A stretch of DNA of 64,000 nt from JACDAN01 sp963802375. GTDB lineage: Bacteria > Actinomycetota > Thermoleophilia > Gaiellales > Gaiellaceae. The stretch covers positions 53,541 through 117,540 of the forward strand of contig CAWDIJ010000001.1 of NCBI GenBank assembly GCA_963802375.1. Reading direction: 5' to 3'. This document shows, piece by piece, positions 24,253 through 33,234 of the stretch. Each line of letters begins with the position of its first letter. The first letter of the stretch is position 1. The translations under genes were made by a program, and so were the position numbers. The notes under the pieces are model-generated. The model was not told where the DNA came from, ran no database searches, and saw only the letters and a program-made list of their open reading frames with translations.

Positions 24253-25331
24253 CGCGACCGCACCTCCTCCCTCCGCCCGCTCTCCGACGAACGCAGCATC
24301 GCCTCGACGACCTCGTCGCAGCGGTAGCCGTCCTCGAAGGTCGCTCCGTGCGGAGCGACCTCGTGCTCGCCGGCGATTGCCTCGAGCATGTGCGCGAGCT
24401 CGTGAACGAACGTGTCGCCCCAGCCCACGATATGGCCGGGGGGCCACCAGAAACGCATGTACGGGTGCTCCTCCTCGGTGACCAGGACGCGCCGGAACCC
24501 CTTCGTGTCCGCGACCTCGAGCTCGTTCAGGCGCTCGACGTCGAATGTCGCCGACCCTTTCGTCCCGTTGACCTCGAACGCGTTCGAGTTGACCCGGCCG
24601 CGGGCGAGGCGCGAGGCCTCTAGCGTCCCCGCGACGCCGTTCTCGAACTCGACTGTGGCCACGAAGTGGTCGTCCACCTTCCGCCCGGGCACGATCGTGC
24701 GAACCGAGGCCGATACGGACGAGATCTCGCCGACGAGGTATCGCGCCAGGTCGACGATGTGCGTCCCGAGGTCGCCGAGCGCGCCGGTTCCCGCCTGGGA
24801 CGGGTCGAAGCGCCAGATGCTCTCGTCCGCCTCCCAGCCCCACGACTGGAGGTAGCGAGCGCGGAAGTGGACAATCTCCCCGAGCTCGCCCGAGTCGACG
24901 AGCTCGCGCACGAGCCGGACGGCCGGGACGAAGCGGTAGTTGAACCCGCACATGTGGACGACGCCGGCGTGCTCGGCTTCCTGCCACATGCGGTGGGACT
25001 CCTCCGCCGAGAGACCGAGCGGCTTCTCGCAGAGGACGTGCTTGCCGTTCCGCACCGCCTCGATGCACGGCTCCGCATGGATTGCGTTCGGCCCGCCGTT
25101 GTCGAAGAGCTGTACGCGGTCGTCCGTCACCTGCTCGCGCCAGTCGATTACTGCCTCGGCCCAGCCCCAGCGCTCGCGCGCCGCCTCGACCGCCTCCCGG
25201 TTCCTTCCCGAGATCGAGACCAGCTCCGGCTGCAAGGGCACGTCGAGGAGCTTCAGCGCGTGCAGCGCGCGCGAATGCGCCTTCCCCATGAAGGCGTAGC
25301 CGAGCATCGCGACCCCGATCGTCCGGCTCAC
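24249..25331 (-). CDS. Gfo/Idh/MocA family dehydrogenase
   Basis: A 360-residue NAD(P)-dependent oxidoreductase: Rossmann start IGVAMLGYAFMGKAHSRAL, catalytic CEKPLG, GFNYRFVPAVRL, and GDLGTHIVDLARYLVG with the expected Asp and His. GTG 25331 is chosen because it gives the same 4-base overlap seen at all other junctions of this operon and removes a non-homologous leader. It differs from the distal copy at 20524 and probably acts on a different intermediate. Confidence 0.88.
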   Translation of the reverse strand: MSRTIGVAMLGYAFMGKAHSRALHALKLLDVPLQPELVSISGRNREAVEAARERWGWAEAVIDWREQVTDDRVQLFDNGGPNAIHAEPCIEAVRNGKHVLCEKPLGLSAEESHRMWQEAEHAGVVHMCGFNYRFVPAVRLVRELVDSGELGEIVHFRARYLQSWGWEADESIWRFDPSQAGTGALGDLGTHIVDLARYLVGEISSVSASVRTIVPGRKVDDHFVATVEFENGVAGTLEASRLARGRVNSNAFEVNGTKGSATFDVERLNELEVADTKGFRRVLVTEEEHPYMRFWWPPGHIVGWGDTFVHELAHMLEAIAGEHEVAPHGATFEDGYRCDEVVEAMLRSSESGRREEVRSR

Positions 25332-27085
25332 GCTGCGCCCTCGAAGTGACGCTGCGCCTGCGCCCATGCGCCCTTGCCGCACTGGGCGCCCACCCGCCTC
25401 CCCATGAAGTCATCGGGCGGCACGTGGATGCCCATCCAGAGCCGCGACTGCCCCGCGGCATCCGCCGCGTCGAAGTAGGTGGCCCACTGCAGCTTGAGGT
25501 CGTGGCTCGGCCCCTGTTCGATCTTCAAGGCGCCGCGCGGGACCGGGACCTCGTACAGGCCGCCGGGGAAGAACGAGCTGCCCGTGAACGCCGTGAGGAC
25601 CTCTGCGGCGGCGCGGCTGAACGTGCTGTGGCCGGAAACGTAGCCGGCGAACGCCGGCGTCACGAACGTCGGCAGCTGGTAGGGCACCCAGTCGACCGCT
25701 CTGATCCAGCGCACGCCGCTCGCCTGCGTGGCCGGGTCCTTCGGAAAGCCGGCCCAGGCATGGATGTACGTCTCGCCGCCGCGCCGCTCGACGAGGCCGG
25801 GCACCGTGGGCAGCAAGTCCTTCCCGCCGAGGTGGCGGATCATCGAGATCGGCCGGACCGAGTCGTAGTGTCCTTTGAGGCCCCAGGCCGCAACGGCCGC
25901 GTCGTGGACGGCGCCGTTCAGCGCGAGATAGAGCTTGACGTCCCATTCGAGGCGGTCGACCTCCGCTCCCCGGCCGCCGATCCTGCGTATGAGCCCCGCC
26001 GAATCGGAGACCTCGTTCGCGACGGAGTTCCAGTGGCCGGGCGGCGTCTCCGAGCGCGGGCCGTCCGCCCAGTACTCCGCGAGCGCGCGGGCGTAGTCTC
26101 CGCGGAGGATGACGTTCGGGGGGTACGGCTTCCCCGTCGCGGGATTGAGGTCGTGCCCGCGGCCGTCGTTTGCCCCGAGCGAGTTCGCGCCCCGCGCACC
26201 CGGCCCGATGTCGATCGACACCCCGTTGCGGGGATCGAGGTCGGCGCTGCGGAGGATGACCGCGAGGGCGTCGCGCTTGTACACGCGGCCGGCCGAGCCG
26301 TCGAGCCGCGGTGGCGCGCCGGTGTCGATCGGGACGCCGGCGTCGGAGGCCGACAGCGCGAAGCTGCGCACGTTGCCCCAGTGCGGTCCGACGAACGACT
26401 GGACGCTCCCGGGTTGCGGGATGCCGTTCTGCGAGATGATCCGGCCGAGCGCGAGCGGCTGCCAGCTGTTCGGGTCGCTCATCTTCGTCCCGGGCTCCTC
26501 AACGACGAGGGGCGGGTTGGCCGCCTTGTAGGTCGGATCCGCGTAGCGGAGTGTCTCGTTCGCGCCGTCCTCCCGGCCGCGCTGGATGTAGGCCGCCGCA
26601 ATGCGGTTCCCGAGCGCAGCCGGCGAGTCGCCCTCCCTCTCCACGTAGTCGAGGCGATAGCAGAGCCCCTCCAGCGTCGAGACGAGCTCGTCGAACGTTT
26701 CCTGCAGTCCCGAGGCATACGAGTAGCGGTGGAGGAGCAGGCGGTAGGCCGCGTAGCTCAGCGCGGTCTCGCGAGCCGCCCGAACGTCGTCCGTACTCAG
26801 CTTCTCGCGTACGAGCCAGCCGTCGGCCTGCGAGTCGTAGGCTGCCCATGCGTCCCACATGGCCGCGGAGACGTGGAAGAGGTTCCGCGCGTGGACGGTG
26901 GGCGCCGGCGTGTCCCGCTCGATCGCGTGGAGAAGCGCTTCGTCCCAGACGCGGGCGACGGAATGGCCCTCCCGCGGTTGCGGCGTGCAGTCGTCGCGGA
27001 CGTAGTCGGCGCTCTTCGAGCCGCCGCCGAACGAGCATGCGCCGGTCAGGCCGACGAGCAGGACGAGCGCCACGAACCGTCTCAC
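25328..27085 (-). CDS. vanadium-dependent haloperoxidase-like lipoprotein
   Basis: A 585-residue exported protein of the vanadium haloperoxidase / PAP2 superfamily. The lipobox is LTGAC (Cys17). Vanadate- or phosphate-binding residues are visible in YVSGHSTFSRAAAEVL (Gly-His) and LWMGIHVPPDD (His), with upstream GHYDSVRPISMIRHLGG. It could be a haloperoxidase or an acid phosphatase. Its location between a CRTAC1 lipoprotein and sugar dehydrogenases, with 4-base overlaps on both sides, is unexpected. Confidence 0.87.
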   Translation of the reverse strand: MRRFVALVLLVGLTGACSFGGGSKSADYVRDDCTPQPREGHSVARVWDEALLHAIERDTPAPTVHARNLFHVSAAMWDAWAAYDSQADGWLVREKLSTDDVRAARETALSYAAYRLLLHRYSYASGLQETFDELVSTLEGLCYRLDYVEREGDSPAALGNRIAAAYIQRGREDGANETLRYADPTYKAANPPLVVEEPGTKMSDPNSWQPLALGRIISQNGIPQPGSVQSFVGPHWGNVRSFALSASDAGVPIDTGAPPRLDGSAGRVYKRDALAVILRSADLDPRNGVSIDIGPGARGANSLGANDGRGHDLNPATGKPYPPNVILRGDYARALAEYWADGPRSETPPGHWNSVANEVSDSAGLIRRIGGRGAEVDRLEWDVKLYLALNGAVHDAAVAAWGLKGHYDSVRPISMIRHLGGKDLLPTVPGLVERRGGETYIHAWAGFPKDPATQASGVRWIRAVDWVPYQLPTFVTPAFAGYVSGHSTFSRAAAEVLTAFTGSSFFPGGLYEVPVPRGALKIEQGPSHDLKLQWATYFDAADAAGQSRLWMGIHVPPDDFMGRRVGAQCGKGAWAQAQRHFEGAA

Positions 27086-28752
27086 GGCGCGTCCACCTCC
27101 AGGACCTGGTTCGCCTCGACATTCTCGACGACCTTCTCCTCGCCCCCGGGCCAGCGGACACGGACCTCCGGAACCGAGCCTGCGTCACCGAGCCCGAAGT
27201 GGAGCCGGGGGTCCTCGGAGGAGAGGTAGCTCGAACCGGCCTGCAGCTCACGTCGGAGCGTCCGTCCGTCTGCAAGCTTCACGGTCACCTCAGCGCCGGG
27301 TGGCGCGCCCTCGAGCACGACCTCCAGCCAACCGACGGCGCCGCGGTTCTGGAGCAGGACGAGCGGCTTGCCGAGTGGCAGGACTGCAACGTCGAGATCC
27401 CCATCGTTGTCGTAGTCGGCGACCGCGCTGCCCCGTGCGACGAGCCGGCCGACGCCCTGTACCGCATCGCGCACCTCGCGGAACCTGCCCTTCTGTCCTT
27501 CGGCAAACAGGTTCTGGAAGATCTGGATCCGCTCGGCGTCCCGCCCGAGGTTCGTGACCGGGATGTAGCCGTTGACGAGCGCCAGATCGAGGTCCGTGTC
27601 GTTGTCGAGGTCCGCCCAGGATGCGCCCCAGCCGGTCGAGCGCTCGAGGTCGATCCCCGCGTCCTCGCGTACATCCGTGAACGAAGGATTGTTGGCATCG
27701 GGCGGATTCGATCGGTAGAGGGCGTGGCCTTGGCCGCGCGAGTTCGAGACGAAGATGTCCGAGCGGCCATCGGTGTCCCAGTCGCCGACCGCCACGCCCA
27801 TGCCTGCGTGAGGGTCGGCCACGCCGGCGGCGGCAGCCCGCTCCTCGAAGCGGAAGCCGAGGCCGGCGGGGTCGGCGGCGACGCCGCCGGGCCAAGGCAC
27901 GTTCTCGTAGAGGCGATTCGGGTTGGAGTCGTTCGCGAGGTGCACGTCCAGATCCCCGTCGCGCTCGAAATCGGAGAGCACGACGCCGAGGCCGTAGCCG
28001 AAGCGCACCACCTCGAGCCCGGCCTCGCGGCCGACCTCGCGGAAGCTGCGGTCGCCCTCGTTCAGGAGCAGGAGGTCGCGGCGCCCCGCGAAGGTGTTCG
28101 GGAATCCCAGCGCTGTTTCCGGGATCCGCGTCGCCTCGTCGACGTAACCGCTCACGACGAGGTCGGGCAAGCCGTTGCCGTCGAGGTCGCCCGCGGCGGC
28201 GCCCGTATGCCATCCGAACACGCGCGCGGCGGAATCCTCGTCCGCTTCCTCGAACTCCTCGCCGTCGTTCCAGAGCAGCGTGCTGCGATCGGCGCCCGTG
28301 ACGTACAGGTCGGTGTGGCCGTCGTCATCAAGGTCGGAAGCGACGCACCCCTGGCCCCGAAGCGCCACGCCGGCGTCCGTCTCCTCGGTGACGTCTGTGA
28401 ACCGGCCCTCCTGGTTTCGGAAGAGCCGCGTCGTCGGCAGCCCGCCTCGAGCCTCCCACTCGTCCCGCTCGTTGCGGGAGTGGCCGTTCACGACGAAGAG
28501 GTCGAGCCAGCCGTCGCCGTCGTAGTCGAGCCAGCAGAGCCCGCCGCCCGTCATCGCCGCCGCGTCCGGCGACTCGTCCCAGCGAAAGGCCCCGTGCCGT
28601 AAGAGGAGCCCCACGTCCGAGGCGACGTTGACGAACGAAAGGTTCCCGGGCTGAGCCGCGGCCCCTGACGAGGACTGGCTACCGCACGCAGGGAGCGCGA
28701 GGAGCACGGACGTCGCCGCGACCAGGATGAGGCCGCGGCGCAGCGACTTCAG
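27082..28752 (-). CDS. CRTAC1-family FG-GAP/ASPIC lipoprotein
   Basis: About 556 residues. A lipoprotein signal (ALPAC) precedes a seven-bladed propeller of FG-GAP/VCBS repeats with calcium loops such as LDYDGDGWLDLF, SDLDDDGHTDLY, GDLDGNGLPDLV and ADYDNDGDLDVA. A C-terminal UnbV/ASPIC domain (GWLEVVLEGAP..VRVRWPGGEEKVV) completes the CRTAC1 architecture. The signal peptide starts at CTG 28752, which gives a 4-base overlap with the permease stop; no ATG, GTG or TTG lies in a suitable place. A surface sugar- or matrix-binding role is plausible. Confidence 0.85.
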   Translation of the reverse strand: MKSLRRGLILVAATSVLLALPACGSQSSSGAAAQPGNLSFVNVASDVGLLLRHGAFRWDESPDAAAMTGGGLCWLDYDGDGWLDLFVVNGHSRNERDEWEARGGLPTTRLFRNQEGRFTDVTEETDAGVALRGQGCVASDLDDDGHTDLYVTGADRSTLLWNDGEEFEEADEDSAARVFGWHTGAAAGDLDGNGLPDLVVSGYVDEATRIPETALGFPNTFAGRRDLLLLNEGDRSFREVGREAGLEVVRFGYGLGVVLSDFERDGDLDVHLANDSNPNRLYENVPWPGGVAADPAGLGFRFEERAAAAGVADPHAGMGVAVGDWDTDGRSDIFVSNSRGQGHALYRSNPPDANNPSFTDVREDAGIDLERSTGWGASWADLDNDTDLDLALVNGYIPVTNLGRDAERIQIFQNLFAEGQKGRFREVRDAVQGVGRLVARGSAVADYDNDGDLDVAVLPLGKPLVLLQNRGAVGWLEVVLEGAPPGAEVTVKLADGRTLRRELQAGSSYLSSEDPRLHFGLGDAGSVPEVRVRWPGGEEKVVENVEANQVLEVDAP

Positions 28753-30017
28753 ACGCCTCCACGCGCGGCCCGCCGCCGCTTCGAGAGGGCGTCGACCAGG
28801 ACGGCACCGAGAAGCACGAGACCGGTGATGACGAACTTCGTGCCCGAAGCGAGCCCCATCAGGTCCATGCCGTTCTGGATCGAGGCGATCACGAGCGCGC
28901 CGAGCAGTGCCGCGATCACCCGCCCCACTCCCCCGAAGAGGCTCGTGCCGCCGATCACCGCGGCGGCAATGACGAGGAGGAGCAGGTTGCCGCCGCCGGT
29001 GTTGGTGGCGACAGACCGGAGACGGGAAGCGAGCATGATCCCGCCGACGCCGGCCATGAAGCCGCTGATCATGAACACCGCGATCCGGACGCGATCGACG
29101 TCGATTCCAGCCCGTCGCGCCGCCTCCGCATTCCCACCGACGGCGTAGACGTGCCGCCCGAAGCGCGTCCGGCTGGCGATGAACGACCAGAAGAGAAGGA
29201 GGATTCCGAGGATGAGAATAACCTGCGGCACGCCGCGGTCCTCGTTCAGGTACCAGACGGCTGCGAAGGTCACGACCGCGAGGCCGACCGTCTGCAGCAC
29301 GACCAGCACCGTCGGCTTCCCCACCAGGCCCTCCGCCCGGCGTGCGAGCGCTGTCCGCAGCTGAAGCGCGGCGTATGCCACGACCACGACCACGGCCAGA
29401 ACCCATCCCCAGAACTCGCTCAGGAAGTTGTTGGCGATCCCGACCACGGTGTCGTCCTGAATCCGGATCGTCCCGGCTGTCGAGTACTGCGTCGTGAGGA
29501 TGAGGACGACGCCGGACCAGATCAGGAAGCCGGCCAGCGTCACGACGAACGACGGCACGCCCGCCTTCGTGATCACGAGCGCTGTCGCCAGCCCGATGGT
29601 CGTCGTGCAGAGAAGGCCGACCCCGATCGCGGCCCACCACGGCCAGCCCGGGTCGTCGGGGCGCAGCAGGAGTGTCATGACCACGGCTCCTACGGCGCTG
29701 ACGAACCCGACGGCGAGGTCGATCTCGCCGATCAGAAGGACGAAGACGACCCCGATCGCCATCGTCGCGACGGCGGCCATCTGCAGGAGCAGGTTCGTGA
29801 AGTTCCGCGACGTGAGGAAGTTCTCATCGAGGATGGAAAACGTGATGACGATCAAGACGAGGCCGACGATGATCGGCAGCGTCCCGAGTTCGCCGGCCCG
29901 CACTCCCTGCCACCACAGGCGCATGTAGCCCGAAAGCGTTTGCGACTCATGGCGCTCGTCGACCGGCGGTCCTCCCGGAACGCGCACGACGGGGGCGGCT
30001 GTGGGGTCTGAGCTCAC
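28749..30017 (-). CDS. sugar ABC transporter permease (XylH/RbsC type)
   Basis: A 422-residue inner-membrane permease of the BPD_transp_2 family with about ten to eleven helices. Marks include LLIGEIDLAVGFVSAVGAVV, AGVPSFVVTLAG, the cytoplasmic VGGNAEAARRAGI coupling loop, GVGGIMLASRLRSV and GGTSLFGGVGRV. The long inserted stretch between helices 5 and 7 is typical of xylose permeases. It overlaps the ATPase gene by 4 bases upstream and the CRTAC1 gene downstream. Confidence 0.92.
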   Translation of the reverse strand: MSSDPTAAPVVRVPGGPPVDERHESQTLSGYMRLWWQGVRAGELGTLPIIVGLVLIVITFSILDENFLTSRNFTNLLLQMAAVATMAIGVVFVLLIGEIDLAVGFVSAVGAVVMTLLLRPDDPGWPWWAAIGVGLLCTTTIGLATALVITKAGVPSFVVTLAGFLIWSGVVLILTTQYSTAGTIRIQDDTVVGIANNFLSEFWGWVLAVVVVVAYAALQLRTALARRAEGLVGKPTVLVVLQTVGLAVVTFAAVWYLNEDRGVPQVILILGILLLFWSFIASRTRFGRHVYAVGGNAEAARRAGIDVDRVRIAVFMISGFMAGVGGIMLASRLRSVATNTGGGNLLLLVIAAAVIGGTSLFGGVGRVIAALLGALVIASIQNGMDLMGLASGTKFVITGLVLLGAVLVDALSKRRRAARGGV

Positions 30018-30826
30018 GCTTCGGCCTCCGCTTCTGCCTCAGCCGCGACCTCGGCCGGGGCGACGGTGTCCATGCCAGGGACGTGCTCGAGCTTCCCGGC
30101 GGTGATCGCGTGGACGACCTCCTGCTGCGTGGTCTTCTCCCGCTCGAAGAGCGCCACGCGCTGACCGAGACGGAGCACGGTGATCCTGTCTGCTACCTCG
30201 AACACGTCGTGGAGGTTGTGCGTAACGATTGCGACGCCGAGATCCCGCTCCGCCAGACGCTTTACGAGGTTCAACACCTGCCGAGTCTGGGCCACGCCGA
30301 GCGCAGCCGTCGGCTCGTCGAGGATGACGACGCGCGAGTTCCACATCACTGCCTTCGCCACCGCGACCGACTGCCGCTGCCCGCCGGAGAGACCGGCGAC
30401 CGTCTGCCGGACGGACTTCAGCGTCGTGACCGACAGGCTTTCGAGCGTCTCTCCCGCCGTCCGCTCCATCGACGACTCGTCGAGGACGACAGCTCCGAGC
30501 GTCCGCTCGCGGCCGAGGAACATGTTCGCAACGACGTCGAGATTGTCAGCCAGGGAGAGGTCCTGGTACACGACCTCGACACCTCGCCTGGCGGCGTCCC
30601 GCGGCCCGTGGATGGTTACGTGCTGCCCGTCGAGGAGGACTTCGCCCTCGTCGAACGGGTAGATACCGGCGATGCCCTTGATAAGCGTCGACTTGCCGGC
30701 GCCGTTGTCGCCGACGAGGGCCATGACCTCGCCCGGACGGATCTCGAAGTCGACCCGGTAGAGCGCCTGCACGGCGCCGAACGCCTTCGAGGCGTTCCTG
30801 ACCTCCAGGAGCGGGGTGTCGGCCAC
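30014..30826 (-). CDS. sugar ABC transporter ATPase, single NBD
   Basis: A 270-residue ABC ATPase. Walker A GDNGAGKST, Q-loop VYQDLSLADNLDV, signature LSGGQRQSVAVAKA, Walker B VVILDEPTAALG and H-loop VTHNLHD are complete. Unlike XylG or RbsA (two NBDs, about 500 residues), it carries one domain, so it should work as a homodimer. An Ala/Glu-rich tail ends the protein. GTG 30826 follows AGGAGAG. A strong hairpin separates it from the binding-protein gene upstream. Confidence 0.92.
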   Translation of the reverse strand: MADTPLLEVRNASKAFGAVQALYRVDFEIRPGEVMALVGDNGAGKSTLIKGIAGIYPFDEGEVLLDGQHVTIHGPRDAARRGVEVVYQDLSLADNLDVVANMFLGRERTLGAVVLDESSMERTAGETLESLSVTTLKSVRQTVAGLSGGQRQSVAVAKAVMWNSRVVILDEPTAALGVAQTRQVLNLVKRLAERDLGVAIVTHNLHDVFEVADRITVLRLGQRVALFEREKTTQQEVVHAITAGKLEHVPGMDTVAPAEVAAEAEAEAEA

Positions 30827-30849
30827 TGGGCTCTCCTGTCCGAAGTCGG

Positions 30850-30881
30850 CTGGGAGGGCCGCCTCGTGGCGGCCCTCCCAG
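30850..30881 (-). terminator. intraoperonic hairpin after the binding-protein gene
   Basis: Perfect 14-bp stem CTGGGAGGGCCGCC / GGCGGCCCTCCCAG with a TCGT loop, in the 66-base space between the binding-protein stop and the ATPase start. Such hairpins typically stabilise or partially terminate transcripts so that binding protein exceeds transporter. Confidence 0.7.
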
Positions 30882-30892
30882 CACTCAGTTCG

Positions 30893-32065
30893 TCAGCTCT
30901 GTTCCTTGCAGAAGTCGGTCTGCGCGGTGTCGCCCTTGCAGACTTCCGCGACAGTCCGGAACCCGTCCTTGATCACGGTGTCGGCGATGTTGTCCGCCGT
31001 CACGCCGATCGGCGTCAGCGCGAAGTACGGCACGATGCCGTCGCCCTCCGCCTCCTCGCTCGGATTACCGTCCTCGGTCTTGATGCCGATCAGGTCGAAG
31101 TCGGCCTCGTACTCGACGCTACTGAGGTCGTCGCCGTTCCGCAGCGCGAGCGCAACCGCAGCGGCGAGCCCGGCCTCGGACTGGATCGGCTTGTAGACGG
31201 TCATCGTCTGCTTGCCGAGGAGGATGTTCTGAATCCCGGCTTCCGTGGCGTCCTGGCCGCTCACGGGTGCCTTCGTGATGCCGGCCGCCTCCATCGCGTT
31301 GATCGCCGAGTTGGCGAGCCCGTCGTTCGCCGCGAAGACGGCGTCGACCTTGTTGTCCGCGCCCGTGAGGATCTGCTCCATGATCGTCTGTGCCGTCTGG
31401 TTGTCCCAGCCGGGGACGTGCCGGTCGGCCACGAGCTCCCATTCGCCCGCGTCGACTTTCGGCTTGACGGTCTCGTAGTAGCCCGTGCGGAAGAGGAACG
31501 AGTTGTTGTCCTCCTCGCCGCCGTTGAGCATGACGACGCGCGGCTTTGGCTTGCCCAGCGCGTCGATCGCCGGCCCGAGCTCCTCGCCCATCGTCTGTCC
31601 GACCTTGACGTTGTCGAAGCTCACATATGCGGCGCCGCCGGAGCCTCCGGTGTTGAAGCGGTCGTACTCGATGATCGGGACGTCCGCGTCCTTCGCGGTG
31701 TCGATGATCGTCGCGCCCGAGCCGGTGTCGATGCTGACGAACAGGATGACGCTGGCGTCGTCAGAGATCGCCTGCTCGGCCTGCGACTGCTGCTGCGACG
31801 CGTCGTTCTCGGCGTTCACGATGTTGTACTCGACGTCGGCCGCCTTGAAGGCCTCCTCGAAGTAGCGCCGGTCGTCCGACTCCCACCGGGGCGACGTGGC
31901 ACTGTCGGGAAGGAGTACCCAGATTGGGCCGTCTCCACCGCCACCGCCCTCTTCGTCGTCCCCTCCGCAGCCCGCGGCGACCAGCGCCAGAACTGCGAAC
32001 AAACCGAGAAGGAGCCAGAGAAGCCTCGGCGTCCTCCTCCTTGACCCCGCGTCAAGCCTTCTCAA
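30893..32065 (-). CDS. sugar ABC transporter substrate-binding lipoprotein (XylF type)
   Basis: A 390-residue periplasmic-type binding lipoprotein. The lipobox LVAAGC is followed by a Gly/Glu/Asp linker. XylF-like pentose-binding features: WESDDRRYFEEAFKAADV, NDASQQQSQAEQAIS, IIEYDRFNTGG, VSFDNVKVGQTMGEEL and DAVFAANDGLANSAI. TTG 32065 follows GGAGGAGGAAGTGTC. As first gene of the minus-strand unit it marks the operon promoter, which should lie in 32066-32200. Confidence 0.9.
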   Translation of the reverse strand: MRRLDAGSRRRTPRLLWLLLGLFAVLALVAAGCGGDDEEGGGGGDGPIWVLLPDSATSPRWESDDRRYFEEAFKAADVEYNIVNAENDASQQQSQAEQAISDDASVILFVSIDTGSGATIIDTAKDADVPIIEYDRFNTGGSGGAAYVSFDNVKVGQTMGEELGPAIDALGKPKPRVVMLNGGEEDNNSFLFRTGYYETVKPKVDAGEWELVADRHVPGWDNQTAQTIMEQILTGADNKVDAVFAANDGLANSAINAMEAAGITKAPVSGQDATEAGIQNILLGKQTMTVYKPIQSEAGLAAAVALALRNGDDLSSVEYEADFDLIGIKTEDGNPSEEAEGDGIVPYFALTPIGVTADNIADTVIKDGFRTVAEVCKGDTAQTDFCKEQS

Positions 32066-32204
32066 GACACTTCCTCCTCCGTGGGGGTACAGGTTCGCGA
32101 GCAGGGACGGGCCGCCGTCCTAGGTCTCCGCGCCAACCTAAGTTCCACCGGAATCCGTGTCAACCTGCCTAGGAGTGCTTAACCACAGCGCTACGCTGCG
32201 ATTC

Positions 32205-32293
32205 GGCGGGGTGCCGGAGCGGACGAACGGGGCGGTCTTGAAAACCGCTGACGGCCGAAAGGTCGTCCGTGGGTTCGAATCCCACCCCCGCCG
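32205..32293 (+). tRNA. tRNA-Ser(TGA)
   Basis: An 89-base gene with acceptor GGCGGGG/CCCCGCC, discriminator G, anticodon stem GCGGT/ACCGC around loop CTTGAAA (anticodon TGA), a long variable arm and T-loop TTCGAAT. CCA is not encoded. Confidence 0.96.
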
Positions 32294-32354
32294 CTACCCA
32301 AGACTGACGGCCTGACGCGGTTCGATTCGCTGCTTTTCGGAAACCTCGTGGGCG

Positions 32355-33122
32355 GTGGAGGCTCGGAGCTCAGCTGCGCGCTCGTCGCCAGGGACCGGCC
32401 GGGCGTTTCGGGGGCTGGCGCTCGTCTTCCTGCTCTCGTTCGTGAACCTCGTCGGCGTGATCGTGACCGCGACCGCGCTCGGGGGCGTGGAGCCATGGTC
32501 GCGGTGGCAGTTCGTCGGCATGTACGGCGTACTGGAGGTGGCCTCGGGACTCGCAAACGTCATCTCTCCGAACATCTGGCGGCTTCCGGTCGCCGAGCTC
32601 CAGACCAGCCGACGAACCGACGTAACTCTGGCCGCGTCGGCGATGCTGCTCCCACACTGGGGCGGCCTCGCCCGCTCCGTCGCCGGGCTCGTGCTGATCG
32701 CGCTCACTGCGCGGCACGAGGGTGTCGGCCCTGCGACGGCCGGGCTCGTGCCGTTCGTCCTCGCGCTCGCCTTTTCGATCCTCGCGCTGTCGGCCGTTCT
32801 CGCCTGGCTCGGAGTCGCCAGGCCGGACGTCGACGTCGTCCAGTTCGTGGTGCGCTGGGGCCTGCGGGAGAAGGAGCTCCCGCCGATCAGCATCGGTGCC
32901 TCGGTGCTCCAGTTCTTCCTCGCGATCGCGACAATCCCGGCCGTGAAGATCTTGCCGCCGTCGGTGCTCTACCAGCCGGAGATCGGTCCGTCCGCAGGTG
33001 CCTTGCTGTCCACGCTTGGCGTGTCGGCCGCACTCGGAGGAATCGCGTACCTGCTCTGGTTTGGCCGCATCCAGTGGAGGGCGCCGGCGGAGCAGCAACG
33101 CGAGGCAGAAGAGCACGGTTGA
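32355..33122 (+). CDS. integral membrane protein, unknown function
   Basis: A 255-residue protein with about six hydrophobic helices. Notable segments are FLLSFVNLVGVIVTATALGG, the loop ANVISPNIWRLPVAELQTS, the central VAGLVLIALTA and FVLALAFSILALSAVLAWLG, and a polar tail with Arg, Gln and Glu. GTG 32355 starts it 61 bases after tRNA-Ser. I do not recognise the family. Codon use is like its neighbours. Confidence 0.75.
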   Translation: MEARSSAARSSPGTGRAFRGLALVFLLSFVNLVGVIVTATALGGVEPWSRWQFVGMYGVLEVASGLANVISPNIWRLPVAELQTSRRTDVTLAASAMLLPHWGGLARSVAGLVLIALTARHEGVGPATAGLVPFVLALAFSILALSAVLAWLGVARPDVDVVQFVVRWGLREKELPPISIGASVLQFFLAIATIPAVKILPPSVLYQPEIGPSAGALLSTLGVSAALGGIAYLLWFGRIQWRAPAEQQREAEEHG

Positions 33123-33168
33123 TCACTCGCGTTGCGGCGCCGCTCGGCGCGCGATGCGGTACGTCGCG

Positions 33169-33234
33169 CTAGAGAAGGAAAATGATCAGAAGGATGATCA
33201 GGATCAGCAGGAGAACGCCACCACCGATATACAT
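33169..33234 (-). CDS. 21-residue hydrophobic membrane peptide
   Basis: A very short frame on the minus strand: ATG 33234, stop TAG at 33169-33171. It starts MYIGGG and is then almost only Leu, Ile and Val with one Phe, a single membrane helix. AAGGAGGG lies 7 bases before the ATG, one of the best ribosome sites in the window, which argues it is translated. Comparable tiny peptides beginning MYIGGG followed by Leu/Ile runs occur, as I recall, in other actinobacteria. Function unknown. Confidence 0.6.
   Translation of the reverse strand: MYIGGGVLLLILIILLIIFLL

Noticed and set aside
26551..28602. A 683-codon plus-strand frame opposite the haloperoxidase and CRTAC1 genes
   Set aside because: Both genes beneath it have clear domains; the antisense product has no recognisable motif and arises from GC-skewed codon positions.
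30083..32044. A 653-codon plus-strand frame opposite the ABC transporter genes
   Set aside because: Shadow of the binding protein and ATPase, which carry full family motifs.
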